Source of the DNA: an uncultured Lachnospiraceae bacterium
GTDB taxonomy: Bacteria > Bacillota > Clostridia > Lachnospirales > Lachnospiraceae
Direction: 5' to 3'
NCBI GenBank assembly: GCA_910584685.1
Contig: CAJUAO010000005.1
Coordinates: forward strand, 102,453 to 166,452
Length of the DNA stretch: 64,000 nt
How positions within the stretch are numbered: position 1 is the stretch's first letter; the number at the start of each line of letters is the position of its first letter. The translations under genes were made by a program, and so were the position numbers. Under the pieces are notes generated by a model, which worked only from the letters and a program-made list of their open reading frames with translations, did not search any database and was not told the origin of the DNA. Shown piece after piece: positions 51,708 to 61,479 of this stretch.

Positions 51708-54114
51708 AGAGCTGAAATTAATTACAGGCGCATTGCTGCACGATATTGGCAAGGTGATTTACCGTGGGGGAGACGGCAGAAAGCACAGTATATCCGGATA
51801 TGAATTTTTGAAGGAGGAGGCATTAATAGCTGATAGGGAAGTGCTGGACGCTGTCAGATATCACCATGGGGAAGCCTTGGCAAAAGCAAATATAAATGAT
51901 AATGCTCTGGCATATATCGTATATATTGCCGACAATATTGCCGCTGCATCTGACCGGAGGGAGGCGGACAATGAGGAAAAGGGGTTTCGTCAGGAAATTC
52001 CATTGGAGAGTATTTTTAATATCTTAAACGGCAATAAAAAGAAGTTTCATTATTATCCAAAGGTCTTGGATGATACGGCAGGCATTAATATGCCTGTTGA
52101 TGAGGAAATTCCATTTGATAAATATTTTTACCAGTCTGTCCGCACTGAGATATTAAATACCCTGAAGGGAGTTGAGAATTGGCAGGAGGAATACATAAAT
52201 TCTCTATTGTCAACAATGGAGGCGTACCTTACATATATCCCATCCTCTACAGCCGTTCATGAGCTGGCGGATATTTCCCTTTATGACCACGTAAAGCTGA
52301 CGGCGGCATATAGCAGTTGTATATATCAATATATGGAGGAAAAGGGAAACTATAATTATAAAAATTCATTGTTTAAGGATGCAAAGGAATTTTACAGTCA
52401 AAAGGTATTCCGTCTGTTTTCGATGGACATTTCCGGTATTCAAAAGTTTATTTACACCATACACAGCAAGGGTGCGCTGAAAATGCTCCGTTCCCGTTCA
52501 TTTTATCTGGAAATATTAATGGAGCATATGATTGACCGGATTTTGGAGAAATGCAGTCTGTCAAGAGCCAATCTGATATATTCCGGAGGAGGACATTGCT
52601 ATATATTATTGGCAAATACTGAAACCACCATGGAAAAGCTGACGCAGCTTCAAAAGGAATTTAATGATTTTTTTATTCAGGAGTTTGACGTAGCCTTGTA
52701 TGTGGCAATGGCTTCCGTAGAATGCAGCGCCCATGATTTGGAGAATATACCTGGCGGAAGCTATTCTGAACTGTTTAAAAGCTTAAGCAGTCTTTTGTCT
52801 GAGCAGAAGTCATGCAGGTATACGGCAGGTCAGATTATACAGTTAAATAGCAGAAAAAGAAAGTATGATACAAGGGAATGCCGTGTATGCAAGAATTCAT
52901 CTGTTGTCAATAGTGATGATATGTGTCTTTTCTGCTCTGCTATGGAGGCTTTTTCAGGAGATATTCTTTACAAGGATTTTTTTACTGTGATTAAGGAGAA
53001 AAGAGAGGGGAGTATTCCACTTCCGGGAGGAGAATATCTTGTTGCCCATGACGAAGAACAGTTAAAGAGGTGTATGGAGGAAGACAGCTATTTTGTCAGA
53101 ACGTATGGAAAAAATAGATTTTTTACGGGTAAATCCGTTACGACAAAGCTATGGGTAGGAGATTATGTTCCAAAGGATGTAAAGACAGGAAAGACGGAGA
53201 AGGGTAAAACTACAGATGAATATGCATGTGAGGCGCAGGGAATTGACAGAATTGCAGTGCTTCGCGCCGATGTGGATAATTTGGGACATGCTTTTATTTG
53301 CGGGTTTGACGAGAGATATACCACATTATCCAGAACGGCAACATTTTCCAGACAGCTATCCTTATTTTTCAAGCGTCATATTAATTGGATTTTAGAGCAT
53401 GGGGAATATGGAATGGAAGGAACGCCTTCACACCGAAATGTTACCATTGTGTATTCCGGAGGAGATGATTTGTTTATCGTAGGCGCATGGAATGAGGTGA
53501 TAGAGGCGGCGGTGGATATCCGTCAGCAGCTTGACAAGTATTCTCTTGGAGCATTGACTATATCTGCAGGAATCGGAATATATCCGTCGAGCTATCCATT
53601 GAGCGTATGCGCGCGGGAGGTGGCAGAATTAGAGGAAAAGTCCAAGGATTACGTCAGCTCTGAAAATAAACCAAAGGATGCCGTCACATTGTTTGGCGCT
53701 GATATCACATATTCACGGAAGGAATTTTTAGAGAGAGGAAATAATGATTATAAGGCTAAAGAGAATTTTGATACTACATTTTCATGGAATGAATTTACAG
53801 AAAAGGTTATTCAGGAAAAATTAGAGGCCCTTACTGAATTTTTCGGAAAGTCTGAGGAGCGGGGAAAGGCATTTATGTACCGGCTGCTGGATTTAATGCG
53901 GAATATGGATGAAAAGATTAATCTGGCAAGATTTGCCTATGTGCTGGCAAGATTGGAGCCGGATGAAGAAAAATCTAAGGAGCAACGGGAAGCGTACCGG
54001 GTATTTTCCCGTCAGATGTATCAATGGATACAAAAGGATACCGACAGGAAACAGTTAATTATGGCAATATATATTTATGTATACTTACACAGAGAAGGAG
54101 GCAGCGAAGCATGA
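51697..54114 (+). CDS. csm1: Type III-A CRISPR large subunit Cas10/Csm1
   Basis: This 805-residue protein has an N-terminal HD nuclease domain (GALLHDIGKVIYRG, His15-Asp16) and a zinc ribbon (CRVCKNSS then CLFC, near 395-415). Its second palm domain carries the GGDD cyclase motif at residues 588-591 (VYSGGDDLFIV). Both active sites look intact: target-activated DNA cleavage and synthesis of cyclic oligoadenylate. The latter fits the csm6 gene downstream. It overlaps csm2 by four bases. Confidence 0.97.
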   Translation: MTDKELKLITGALLHDIGKVIYRGGDGRKHSISGYEFLKEEALIADREVLDAVRYHHGEALAKANINDNALAYIVYIADNIAAASDRREADNEEKGFRQEIPLESIFNILNGNKKKFHYYPKVLDDTAGINMPVDEEIPFDKYFYQSVRTEILNTLKGVENWQEEYINSLLSTMEAYLTYIPSSTAVHELADISLYDHVKLTAAYSSCIYQYMEEKGNYNYKNSLFKDAKEFYSQKVFRLFSMDISGIQKFIYTIHSKGALKMLRSRSFYLEILMEHMIDRILEKCSLSRANLIYSGGGHCYILLANTETTMEKLTQLQKEFNDFFIQEFDVALYVAMASVECSAHDLENIPGGSYSELFKSLSSLLSEQKSCRYTAGQIIQLNSRKRKYDTRECRVCKNSSVVNSDDMCLFCSAMEAFSGDILYKDFFTVIKEKREGSIPLPGGEYLVAHDEEQLKRCMEEDSYFVRTYGKNRFFTGKSVTTKLWVGDYVPKDVKTGKTEKGKTTDEYACEAQGIDRIAVLRADVDNLGHAFICGFDERYTTLSRTATFSRQLSLFFKRHINWILEHGEYGMEGTPSHRNVTIVYSGGDDLFIVGAWNEVIEAAVDIRQQLDKYSLGALTISAGIGIYPSSYPLSVCAREVAELEEKSKDYVSSENKPKDAVTLFGADITYSRKEFLERGNNDYKAKENFDTTFSWNEFTEKVIQEKLEALTEFFGKSEERGKAFMYRLLDLMRNMDEKINLARFAYVLARLEPDEEKSKEQREAYRVFSRQMYQWIQKDTDRKQLIMAIYIYVYLHREGGSEA

Positions 54115-54509
54115 TATTGGAAAATGATACATATGTAGAAAGGGCGGAAAATGCAATAAAGGAGCTGGCGAAGAAGAAGGACAAGTATGGAAATCCCGAT
54201 ATGGTTACAACAACTCAAATCAGAAATTTACTTGCCATGACGGCGGATATATACAATGAAGTATGTATCAGCATGGAGGATAATTTAAATGAGGATATCC
54301 GGGGAAGGATTAATTATCTGAAGATTCGTTTTCTTTATGAGGCAGGACGAGGAAACAAACAGCAGCATCAGGTAAAGGACTTTGTGGAGGCAGCAAGGCT
54401 TATAGAATGTATTGACGAAATTAAAGGATTAAAAAAGAATTATATACTGTTTAATAAATATATGGAAGCGCTGATAGCATACCATAAATTTTATGGCGGA
54501 AAAGATTGA
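54111..54509 (+). CDS. csm2: Type III-A small subunit Csm2
   Basis: The 132-residue all-helical protein fits Csm2: TTTQIRNLLAMTADIYNEV followed by INYLKIRFLYEAGRG and KDFVEAARLIECI. Csm2 lines the inner face of the Csm complex. ATG at 54111 overlaps the csm1 stop (ATGA), with GAAGGAGG upstream. The upstream part of the same open frame lies inside csm1 and is not coding. Confidence 0.92.
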   Translation: MILENDTYVERAENAIKELAKKKDKYGNPDMVTTTQIRNLLAMTADIYNEVCISMEDNLNEDIRGRINYLKIRFLYEAGRGNKQQHQVKDFVEAARLIECIDEIKGLKKNYILFNKYMEALIAYHKFYGGKD

Positions 54510-54526
54510 TAAAGGGGGAAAATATA

Positions 54527-55195
54527 ATGTTTGGAAAAATACAGATTACAGGAAGCTTAGAGGTTGTGACAGGCATACATATAGGAGGCTCGTCTGCATT
54601 TGCGGCAATAGGAGCAGTTGATTCGCCTGTTATCAGGGATGCGGGAACAAATCTTCCAATGATACCCGGAAGCTCCCTTAAAGGAAAAATCCGCACATTA
54701 CTTGCAAGGCAGTATAATCAAAGTAAGATGGCAGGTCCCGACGAGGATGAAGAATGTATTATAAGGCTTTTTGGAAGCGCAAAAAAAGTAAACGGCATCA
54801 TTCCAAGAGGAAGACTGTTGTTTACCGATATGATATTGAATAACAGGGAGGAGCTGTACAAAAAAGGGGTGCAGGGACTGACGGAGGTTAAGTTTGAAAA
54901 CAGCATTAACCGTTTAACAGCAGTGGCAAATCCAAGGCAGATTGAGCGTGTAATAAGAGGCTCTAAATTTCCTCTGGATTTGGTTTATGAGGTTAGGGAT
55001 GAGGAAGGCGTTGAGGAGGATTTTAAGGTTTTGGCGGAGGGACTTAAGCTGCTTGAATATGATTATTTGGGAGGAAACGGCTCAAGAGGGTATGGAAAGG
55101 TGAAATTTTTGGATTTACAGGCATCTGCCGTTATTGGAAATATTGATGAAGCGCTGATAAGAAGGTGTAATGAGATACTGGCATATAGGCAGTAA
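54527..55195 (+). CDS. csm3: Type III-A backbone subunit Csm3
   Basis: The 222-residue RAMP protein has HIGGSSAFAAIGAVDSPVIR, with the target-RNA-cleaving Asp at position 32. PGSSLKGKIRTLLARQ follows, and the glycine-rich loop is DYLGGNGSRGYGKVKF. Repeated along the crRNA, it slices target RNA at 6-base steps. AAAGGGGG precedes the ATG. Confidence 0.96.
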   Translation: MFGKIQITGSLEVVTGIHIGGSSAFAAIGAVDSPVIRDAGTNLPMIPGSSLKGKIRTLLARQYNQSKMAGPDEDEECIIRLFGSAKKVNGIIPRGRLLFTDMILNNREELYKKGVQGLTEVKFENSINRLTAVANPRQIERVIRGSKFPLDLVYEVRDEEGVEEDFKVLAEGLKLLEYDYLGGNGSRGYGKVKFLDLQASAVIGNIDEALIRRCNEILAYRQ

Positions 55196-55211
55196 TGGGA
55201 GGAGGATAAGA

Positions 55212-56129
55212 GTGAAATATCTTATGTATTGTTTACGTTTTCCTGTCGGGGTACATCTTGGTGAAAAATCCTTGGATGAGAGCAGGTGTTCATTCTGCGC
55301 CGATACTCTTTTTTCTGCTCTTTATATGGAAGCATTAAAGCACGGTCAGGATATTGCAGCATGGCTTCTCGGAAAGGCTTGTTCCGGTGAAATTCTTTTC
55401 TCGGACGCGTTTCCTTATATGGGAGATACATATTATTTGCCAAAGCCCTTAAGGCGGGTGGAAGCCCATGAAGCAAAAGGAGATTCCGTCATAAAGAAGG
55501 CATTTAAGTCTTTAGCCTATATACCAATGAAACAGATGGAAAGCTATATGAACGGGGATTTTGATGCAATAGCTGAAAAAAGAAAATTGGGAAATCTAGG
55601 AAAGGGATATGTAAAAACCTCCGGGGCTATTCATGGAATGGAGGAAACCCGGCCTTATCATGTGGGGGCGTATTATTTTAATGATGGCTGCGGCTTGTAT
55701 TTTATTGTAAAGATAGCAGATGAACAGGATGAGAATCAGATATATGATTTGCTGGATTCATTGTCATTTTCAGGAATTGGCGGAAAAAGAACGGCGGGAC
55801 TTGGCAGGTTTGAGCTTGACAGGCTTCAGACTTTGGATTCCTTTGATTTTGAACGAAAGGGAAATACATATATGTCATTAAGCATTTCTCTTCCTAAGGA
55901 GAATGAGATGGAAAAGGCTTTATATCACGCCCGGTATCAGGTGCAGAAAAGAGGCGGTTTTGTGGCGTCCTTTGAATACGCTTCAGAAAACAGAAAAAAG
56001 AAGGATTTGTTTATGTTAAGCGCAGGCTCCTGCTTTGAAACGGTTTTCCAGGGGGATGTCTATGACGTTTCAGACGGCGGCAATCACCCTGTGTACCGCT
56101 ATGCAAAACCGATTTTTCTTCCATTATAG
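55212..56129 (+). CDS. csm4: Type III-A subunit Csm4
   Basis: The 305-residue RAMP protein starts with YLMYCLRFPVGVHLGEKSLD and holds the loop FSGIGGKRTAGLGRFEL. Csm4 binds the 5' tag of the crRNA and contacts Cas10. The start is GTG at 55212, with GGGAGGAGG about 7 bases upstream. An ATG at 55170 lies inside csm3 and lacks such a site. Confidence 0.93.
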   Translation: MKYLMYCLRFPVGVHLGEKSLDESRCSFCADTLFSALYMEALKHGQDIAAWLLGKACSGEILFSDAFPYMGDTYYLPKPLRRVEAHEAKGDSVIKKAFKSLAYIPMKQMESYMNGDFDAIAEKRKLGNLGKGYVKTSGAIHGMEETRPYHVGAYYFNDGCGLYFIVKIADEQDENQIYDLLDSLSFSGIGGKRTAGLGRFELDRLQTLDSFDFERKGNTYMSLSISLPKENEMEKALYHARYQVQKRGGFVASFEYASENRKKKDLFMLSAGSCFETVFQGDVYDVSDGGNHPVYRYAKPIFLPL

Positions 56130-56154
56130 AAAGATATAGAAAGGAGGCGGGCAA

Positions 56155-57306
56155 ATGAAGGATTATTTAAAAACTTATCAGATGGTTTTAAAAACCGTAA
56201 GTCCGGTACATATAGGCACAGGAAAGACTCTAAGCAAGAAGGAATATATTTTTTTGAACAATAAGAAAAAGGTGCTGATTCCTGATGTAAATAAACTTTA
56301 TCAGGGATTACAGAGAAAAGGCATGGGAACACAGTTTACGCAATATCTTTTGACAGATGAAAGAATTGATTTAAATACATGGCTGCAAAAAAACAATATT
56401 TCTCCGAAGGATTATGGAAGATGGATAAGGTATGAGTTAGACTGCGGTGATTTTTTGCAGGAGGAAGGGAAAAAAGCGATAGAGGTAATGGAATTTCAAA
56501 AGGACAGCTATGGTCTGCCTTATGTTCCGGGGACGTCTGTCAAGGGTATGCTTAGAACGATTTTATTGTCGTACCGTCTGATGACGGAGAAGGAAGCGTG
56601 GAGCAATGAGAGAAAACAGGTATCAAGAGAGGCAAAGCAAAGCGGGAACAAGGGAAAACGATATCTTAGCAGGGAAAATGCTCTGATAGAGGAAAAGCTC
56701 CTTCATACCCTGTCGCGTAAGGATGAAAAGGGTAAGGAGGTTGATTCAAGAAATGCAGTTAACGACTGTCTGTCAGGGTTGATTGTGGGCGATAGCGAGC
56801 CGTTGTCACTGGAGGATTTGGTTTTATGCCAGAAAATAGATGAAAATGTGGAAGGAAAACAGCATGCAATTAATATTTTAAGGGAGTCAATTAAGCCGGG
56901 AAGAGATATAAAATTTAAGCTGACAATAGATACTGAGATATGTAAGTATTCTATAGAGGATATTTTAAAGGCGGCAGAGCTTTTTGGGGAAGCTTATTAT
57001 GAAATGTATTTGTCAAAATTTAAGTGTTCCGACAGACCGGCCGGTAATTCAGTCTGGCTTGGGGGAGGGGCAGGATTTTTTACAAAGACGGTTATGTATC
57101 CGCTGTTGGGACAGAAGCAAGGGTTGGAGGCAGCGGCGTCTGTGTTTGAGCATACGCTGCCTTATAAGATTGCCGGGCAGCATAAGCATTACAGGGATAA
57201 GGATTTGGGAGTTTCTCCGCATATTCTTAAATGTACCCGGTATGAGGGGAGGAGGTTTGTTATGGGAATGTGTCATTTGAAGGTGGAGGATTCCGGCTGC
57301 GGGTGA
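56155..57306 (+). CDS. csm5: Type III-A subunit Csm5
   Basis: The 383-residue RAMP protein starts YQMVLKTVSPVHIGTGKTLS and contains LPYVPGTSVKGMLRTILLS and a C-terminal WLGGGAGFFTKTVMYPLL. Csm5 caps the 3' end of the crRNA in the complex. AAAGGAGG precedes the ATG. The array leader begins at its stop codon. Confidence 0.94.
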   Translation: MKDYLKTYQMVLKTVSPVHIGTGKTLSKKEYIFLNNKKKVLIPDVNKLYQGLQRKGMGTQFTQYLLTDERIDLNTWLQKNNISPKDYGRWIRYELDCGDFLQEEGKKAIEVMEFQKDSYGLPYVPGTSVKGMLRTILLSYRLMTEKEAWSNERKQVSREAKQSGNKGKRYLSRENALIEEKLLHTLSRKDEKGKEVDSRNAVNDCLSGLIVGDSEPLSLEDLVLCQKIDENVEGKQHAINILRESIKPGRDIKFKLTIDTEICKYSIEDILKAAELFGEAYYEMYLSKFKCSDRPAGNSVWLGGGAGFFTKTVMYPLLGQKQGLEAAASVFEHTLPYKIAGQHKHYRDKDLGVSPHILKCTRYEGRRFVMGMCHLKVEDSGCG

Positions 57307-57440
57307 TTTGCCACGCAGGGCGTAAATGCTGGGGGAAGGGAGATTTTTGGGATGGGGCGGGTGGTTGGAAAGGTGGCAAAGGGTTTTGCCACGCAAAATG
57401 GGGAATGGGAGTAGTGTTTATGGGGAGTTGATAGGGCAGG
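57307..57440 (+). promoter_or_regulatory. CRISPR leader, G-rich with hairpin
   Basis: Unlike typical AT-rich leaders, this one carries G-runs (57331-57335, 57338-57340, 57349-57351, 57354-57357, 57359-57361). TTTGCCACGCA occurs twice (57307, 57385). The second copy forms GTGGCAAA-GGG-TTTTGCCAC (57373-57392). Leader position is inferred from the repeat tag orientation and from decay at the other end. Confidence 0.6.
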
Positions 57441-58262
57441 ATTAGAAGATAGAAGACCCCGATAGGGGACGGAAACGGTTGAGAAAAGGAGGAGGATAAG
57501 CCGAGAAAAGCATTAGAAGATAGAAGACCCCGATAGGGGACGGAAACCCATTTGCTTTTGTTCTTCCAGTGTCATTTCGTTCATATTAGAAGATAGAAGA
57601 CCCCGATAGGGGACGGAAACTCAGTTTCAAAAAATTCACAGATTTTCCATTTTTTATTAGAAGATAGAAGACCCCGATAGGGGACGGAAACTGTTGTCGA
57701 AACACTGAATGGGAATTATCAGATTATTAGAAGATAGAAGACCCCGATAGGGGACGGAAACAAAAAGCAGAAAACCATTACAGAAGTTAAAGAAGAAAAT
57801 TAGAAGATAGAAGACCCCGATAGGGGACGGAAACGAAGTAGTATTTTGCGACTTCCTCAAGCGTTCCATATTAGAAGATAGAAGACCCCGATAGGGGACG
57901 GAAACATTAAATATAATGCTCTTAATATATATAGTGGGACATCATTAGAAGATAGAAGACCCCGATAGGGGACGGAAACTAACTTCTTCGTTGATTTTGC
58001 AATCAAATTGTAATTATTAGAAGATAGAAGACCCCGATAGGGGACGGAAACATAGGCGGCTTATGTGTTATAATTCTTTTACAGTATTAGAAGATAGAAG
58101 ACCCCGATAGGGGACGGAAAACTAAGTTGCGTTGCTATTTCTTCAAGTCTGTAATTAGAAGATAGGAGACCCCGATATGGGGCGGAAACTTATATTTTCC
58201 CTCACGTTTCGCAATCTCAATTCCTTATAAGAAGATAGGAAACCCCGAAAGGGGACGGAAAC
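57441..58262 (+). CRISPR. Type III-A CRISPR array, 12 well-conserved 36-bp repeats
   Basis: Repeats start at 57441, 57512, 57585, 57656, 57726, 57799, 57870, 57944, 58016, 58086, 58154 and 58227. Each starts ATTAGAAGATAGAAG, has a central CCCC-GATA-GGGG hairpin and ends GACGGAAAC. Spacers are 32-38 bases and all differ. The GGAAAC end gives the 8-base ACGGAAAC crRNA tag, so transcription runs left to right from the csm5 side. Repeats 1-9 are identical; 10-12 carry increasing substitutions, as expected toward the oldest end. Confidence 0.97.
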
Positions 58263-58324
58263 AGTTCACGCTTCTAAATAGATGAAAACTTATAATTAAC
58301 TTGCTATATTGTAATTAAATCATT

Positions 58325-58498
58325 ATAATAAGGTAGAAAACCCAAAAGATGGGACGAAAAAAGTTTAACTAATGTATTTTGGTTAAAGAAGAATTTATAA
58401 CAAGATAAAAAGCCCCATAAGGGGACGAAAAGTTTACATCAACGCTTAATGTTGTTGCTTCACTAAAAAGAAGATATTCCCCAAAAGGGGACGGAAAC
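58325..58498 (+). repeat. Decayed CRISPR repeats at the trailer end
   Basis: Three degenerate units end at 58360, 58432 and 58498. They keep parts of the core (for example GGGGACGAAAA, CCCC-AAAA-GGGGACGGAAAC) with substitutions and a deletion of about four bases in the last. The gap between repeat 12 and the first of these is 62 bases, nearly two spacers. They are probably not processed. Confidence 0.8.
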
Positions 58499-58671
58499 AA
58501 ATATTGAAAACTTGAATTTTGACTATGGTATTATATTAGAAAAGCTTTCTATAAAAATATGATAGTTCTTAATAGCTTTATATTAATATACTTAAAAACA
58601 ACGATAGAATTAGTTTTTTCAAAGAAAAAAACAGAAATTTAATTACAAAAGTACAATTATAAGGAGGCGCC

Positions 58672-59673
58672 ATGGGATATTTATACATCACAGAAAGCGA
58701 TGCGCAAATAGGAGTTGCAGAGAGCTATGTCACAGTAAAGCATAAGGATGGCTCACTTACCAAAATTCCGGTAGAAACATTAGAGGCTGTTAGTATTTTC
58801 GGGAGAAGCCAGATTACTACTCAATGTATTCAGGAATGTTTAAAAAGAGGAGTTCCGGTGTCTTACTATTCCAAAGGAGGAACATATTTCGGGCGGATAC
58901 ATTCAACAGGTCATATTAATGTTGCAAGACAAAGAAAGCAGGCATGTTTATTGGGGTCAGAGCTGGCGTTGAAGCTGTCAAAGAAGATAATTAAAAGCAA
59001 AATGCATAATCAGTACGTTGTTCTGCAAAGATATGGAAAAAGCAGAGGCGTAGACGTTTCGCAGACCTGTACACGAATGAAAATCCTAATGGAGAAGGTG
59101 CCGGACTGTACTTCGGTTGAACAAATTATGGGATATGAGGGAAATGCTGCAAAGCTATATTTTCAGACGCTGAATCTTTTGGTGGAGCCGGCATTTTCTT
59201 TTAACGGAAGAAGCCGCCGTCCTCCGATGGATGCGTTTAATTCTATGCTTAGCTTAGGGTATTCGGTTTTGATGAATGAATTTTATGGGAAAATAGAGAA
59301 TAAGGGACTGCACCCATATTTTGGATTTATGCATCAGGACAGGGAAAAGCATCCGACTCTGGCAAGTGATTTAATGGAGGAATGGCGGGCAGTGATTGTA
59401 GATTCACTGGTGATGAGCCTTGTAAACGGGCATGAGATTTTGGAAGAGCACTTTTATCAGGAGGAGGAGAGACCCGGCGTATTTTTGACGAAAGCCAGAA
59501 TGAGTATATTTATTAAAAAGCTGGAGGATAAAATGAGAAAGGATATTCATTATTTAGATTACATTGATTATTCCGTTTCATTCCGAAGGGCAATGGAATT
59601 GCAGGTAGCTTCATTTTCCAAGGTGATAGAGGAAGAGGATGCAGAAATGTATCATCCTATATGGATACGGTAA
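58672..59673 (+). CDS. cas1: CRISPR integrase Cas1
   Basis: The 333-residue protein has the Cas1 fold with metal ligands: Glu in IMGYEGNAAKLYF, His in KHPTLASDLMEEWR and Asp in VIVDSLV. The N-terminal ESDAQIGVAESYVTVK and RRPPMDAFNSMLSLGYSVL are family landmarks. It inserts new spacers with Cas2. AAGGAGG precedes the ATG, on the trailer side of the array. Confidence 0.97.
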   Translation: MGYLYITESDAQIGVAESYVTVKHKDGSLTKIPVETLEAVSIFGRSQITTQCIQECLKRGVPVSYYSKGGTYFGRIHSTGHINVARQRKQACLLGSELALKLSKKIIKSKMHNQYVVLQRYGKSRGVDVSQTCTRMKILMEKVPDCTSVEQIMGYEGNAAKLYFQTLNLLVEPAFSFNGRSRRPPMDAFNSMLSLGYSVLMNEFYGKIENKGLHPYFGFMHQDREKHPTLASDLMEEWRAVIVDSLVMSLVNGHEILEEHFYQEEERPGVFLTKARMSIFIKKLEDKMRKDIHYLDYIDYSVSFRRAMELQVASFSKVIEEEDAEMYHPIWIR

Positions 59674-59685
59674 GGGGGGATTTGC

Positions 59686-60003
59686 TTGGAGGATTATTTT
59701 TTTGAGACGCCTATGGAGGAAAACCGTGAGTGTAAGCTGTATGTTTTGATAATATATGATATTATTGACAATAAAAAAAGAGTGAAATTATCCAAGTTTT
59801 TGCAGGGATATGGATTTAGGATACAGAAGTCTGCATTTGAGGCTATGCTTTCTCCAAAATTATATCATGATTTAAAGAAAAAGATTGCTGCGTTTGCATC
59901 AGAGGAAGACAGCATACGTGTTTATAAAATCATTGGCAAAGGTCAGGTGACTTGTTTTGGAAAGAAGGAAGAGCCGGATGCTGATGATGTAATTATTATA
60001 TAA
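59686..60003 (+). CDS. cas2: CRISPR adaptation protein Cas2
   Basis: The protein of about 105 residues has the Cas2 core KLYVLIIYDIIDNKKRVKLS and YGFRIQKSAFEAML, ending RVYKIIGKGQVTCFG. The TTG start at 59686 has AGGGGGG 5-6 bases upstream; an ATG at 59713 would give a more typical N-terminus but lacks a ribosome site. It is 12 bases after cas1. Confidence 0.93.
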   Translation: MEDYFFETPMEENRECKLYVLIIYDIIDNKKRVKLSKFLQGYGFRIQKSAFEAMLSPKLYHDLKKKIAAFASEEDSIRVYKIIGKGQVTCFGKKEEPDADDVIII

Positions 60004-60041
60004 TGATTTTTATTGCTATTACATAAGAAATGGAGGCTTTT

Positions 60042-61421
60042 ATGAGTTGTATTTTATTTTCGCCCATTGGCGGCTCTGACCCAATCAGAAATTTCAGAGA
60101 CGGCTCTATGCTGCATATCTGCCGGAATTACCTGCCGGATAAGCTATATTTATATTTGTCCTATGAAATGTATGAGTATCACAAAAAGGACAACAGGTAT
60201 TTATACTGCGTTGAAAAGCTTGAGGAGCAATGCGGTCATAAAATTGATGTGGAATTGATTATTCAGGAGAATTTAAAGGATGTTCAGGATTATGAGATAT
60301 TTTATGAGGATTTTAGGAAGTGTATAGCCAATATAGAGGATAGTATGAATGAGGAGGATGAATTGCTGGTGAACATTTCATCAGGCACGCCGGCTATGAA
60401 AAGCGCGTTAGTGGTATTGTCCACCTTGGCAGAATTTCCCTTTAAGTCGGTTCAGGTGCCTACTCCCCTTAGGAGAAGCAATTATACCGATGAAAATATG
60501 GAGCGTTATGATGTGAAGGAACAATGGGAATGTAATGAAGATAATGAGGGGAAAAAAGAAAACAGATGTTTAGAGGTTAAGTCTGTCAATCTGCTGACAC
60601 TCTGGAAGGTAAATATTATAAAAAAGCACCTGAGCGCATATGATTATTCGGCTGCCTGTCAGGTTGCAAACGAAATGAAAGGACAGTTATCAAAAGAATG
60701 TATTTTGTATTTAGAACAGGCATTGGAGCGTATGCGTCTTAACAGCAGCAGAGTAAACAGCATTGCCAAGGAAACAGGCTACCAGCCAATGCCGGTGACA
60801 AAGAATGAGGATTGCGTTTTAATAGAATACATCCTAAATTTGCAGGTGAAGGACAAAAGAGGTACATATGATGATTTGGTACGGGGAATTACTCCGGCAA
60901 TTTTTGAATTGTTGGAAAGAGCGTTAAAATGTCAGTGTGATATTGATATAAACCGTTACTGCAGCGCCCGGAATCATGTGCGCAGATGGGATGATGATAA
61001 GCTTAAAGGAAGTGAAATATTAGCCGTATTTGAAAGTATATACGGTAAAGGCAGATTTAAGTCGGGAAATGTATATTCTGTTCATTTAAAGGATTTAATT
61101 TTGCATTTTTCAAAAAATCAGAAATTGAAAACCTTGGCAGAGAATTTGCGCTTGGTGGAAGAGAAGGTAAGAAATCCGGCGGCGCATACAATGACTTCTA
61201 TAACACAGGACTTGGTGAAACGCTGGACGAATTATAGCACGGATGATATTCTTCAAATGATGAAGGATATTATTAAGTATACGGGGATAAAGGATATAGA
61301 TAAAAATAAAGTGTGGGAGTCTTATGACAGAATGAATGAAGAAATCTGCAGGGTTTTGGAAAAGAATGTTCAATTATATCAAACTGACAAAAATGATATA
61401 ATTAGTATTGACAATAATTAA
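60042..61421 (+). CDS. csm6: Csm6 ring-nucleotide-activated ribonuclease (CARF-HEPN)
   Basis: This 459-residue protein has an N-terminal CARF domain (SPIGGSDPIRNFRDGSMLHI, then VNISSGTPAMKSALVVLS). The C-terminal HEPN domain has the catalytic R-x4-H motif RNPAAH at 377-382. It would be activated by the cyclic oligoadenylate made by the Csm1 palm and degrade RNA non-specifically. The ATG at 60042 has GGAGG 5 bases before it. Its position after cas2, apart from the csm operon, is less usual. Confidence 0.93.
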   Translation: MSCILFSPIGGSDPIRNFRDGSMLHICRNYLPDKLYLYLSYEMYEYHKKDNRYLYCVEKLEEQCGHKIDVELIIQENLKDVQDYEIFYEDFRKCIANIEDSMNEEDELLVNISSGTPAMKSALVVLSTLAEFPFKSVQVPTPLRRSNYTDENMERYDVKEQWECNEDNEGKKENRCLEVKSVNLLTLWKVNIIKKHLSAYDYSAACQVANEMKGQLSKECILYLEQALERMRLNSSRVNSIAKETGYQPMPVTKNEDCVLIEYILNLQVKDKRGTYDDLVRGITPAIFELLERALKCQCDIDINRYCSARNHVRRWDDDKLKGSEILAVFESIYGKGRFKSGNVYSVHLKDLILHFSKNQKLKTLAENLRLVEEKVRNPAAHTMTSITQDLVKRWTNYSTDDILQMMKDIIKYTGIKDIDKNKVWESYDRMNEEICRVLEKNVQLYQTDKNDIISIDNN

Positions 61422-61479
61422 CTAATAAGCTACACTTTAAATATATTATTTAACAGACATTAATGAGGATATTAAATTA

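Noticed and set aside
57049..57396. 115-residue minus-strand frame over the end of csm5 and the leader
   Set aside because: Pro/His/Arg-rich sequence reflects the G-rich plus strand; no family likeness.
57657..57869. Minus-strand reading frame of 70 residues
   Set aside because: It is translated CRISPR repeat (SFPSPIGVF... recurs with the repeat period) and spacers, not a gene.
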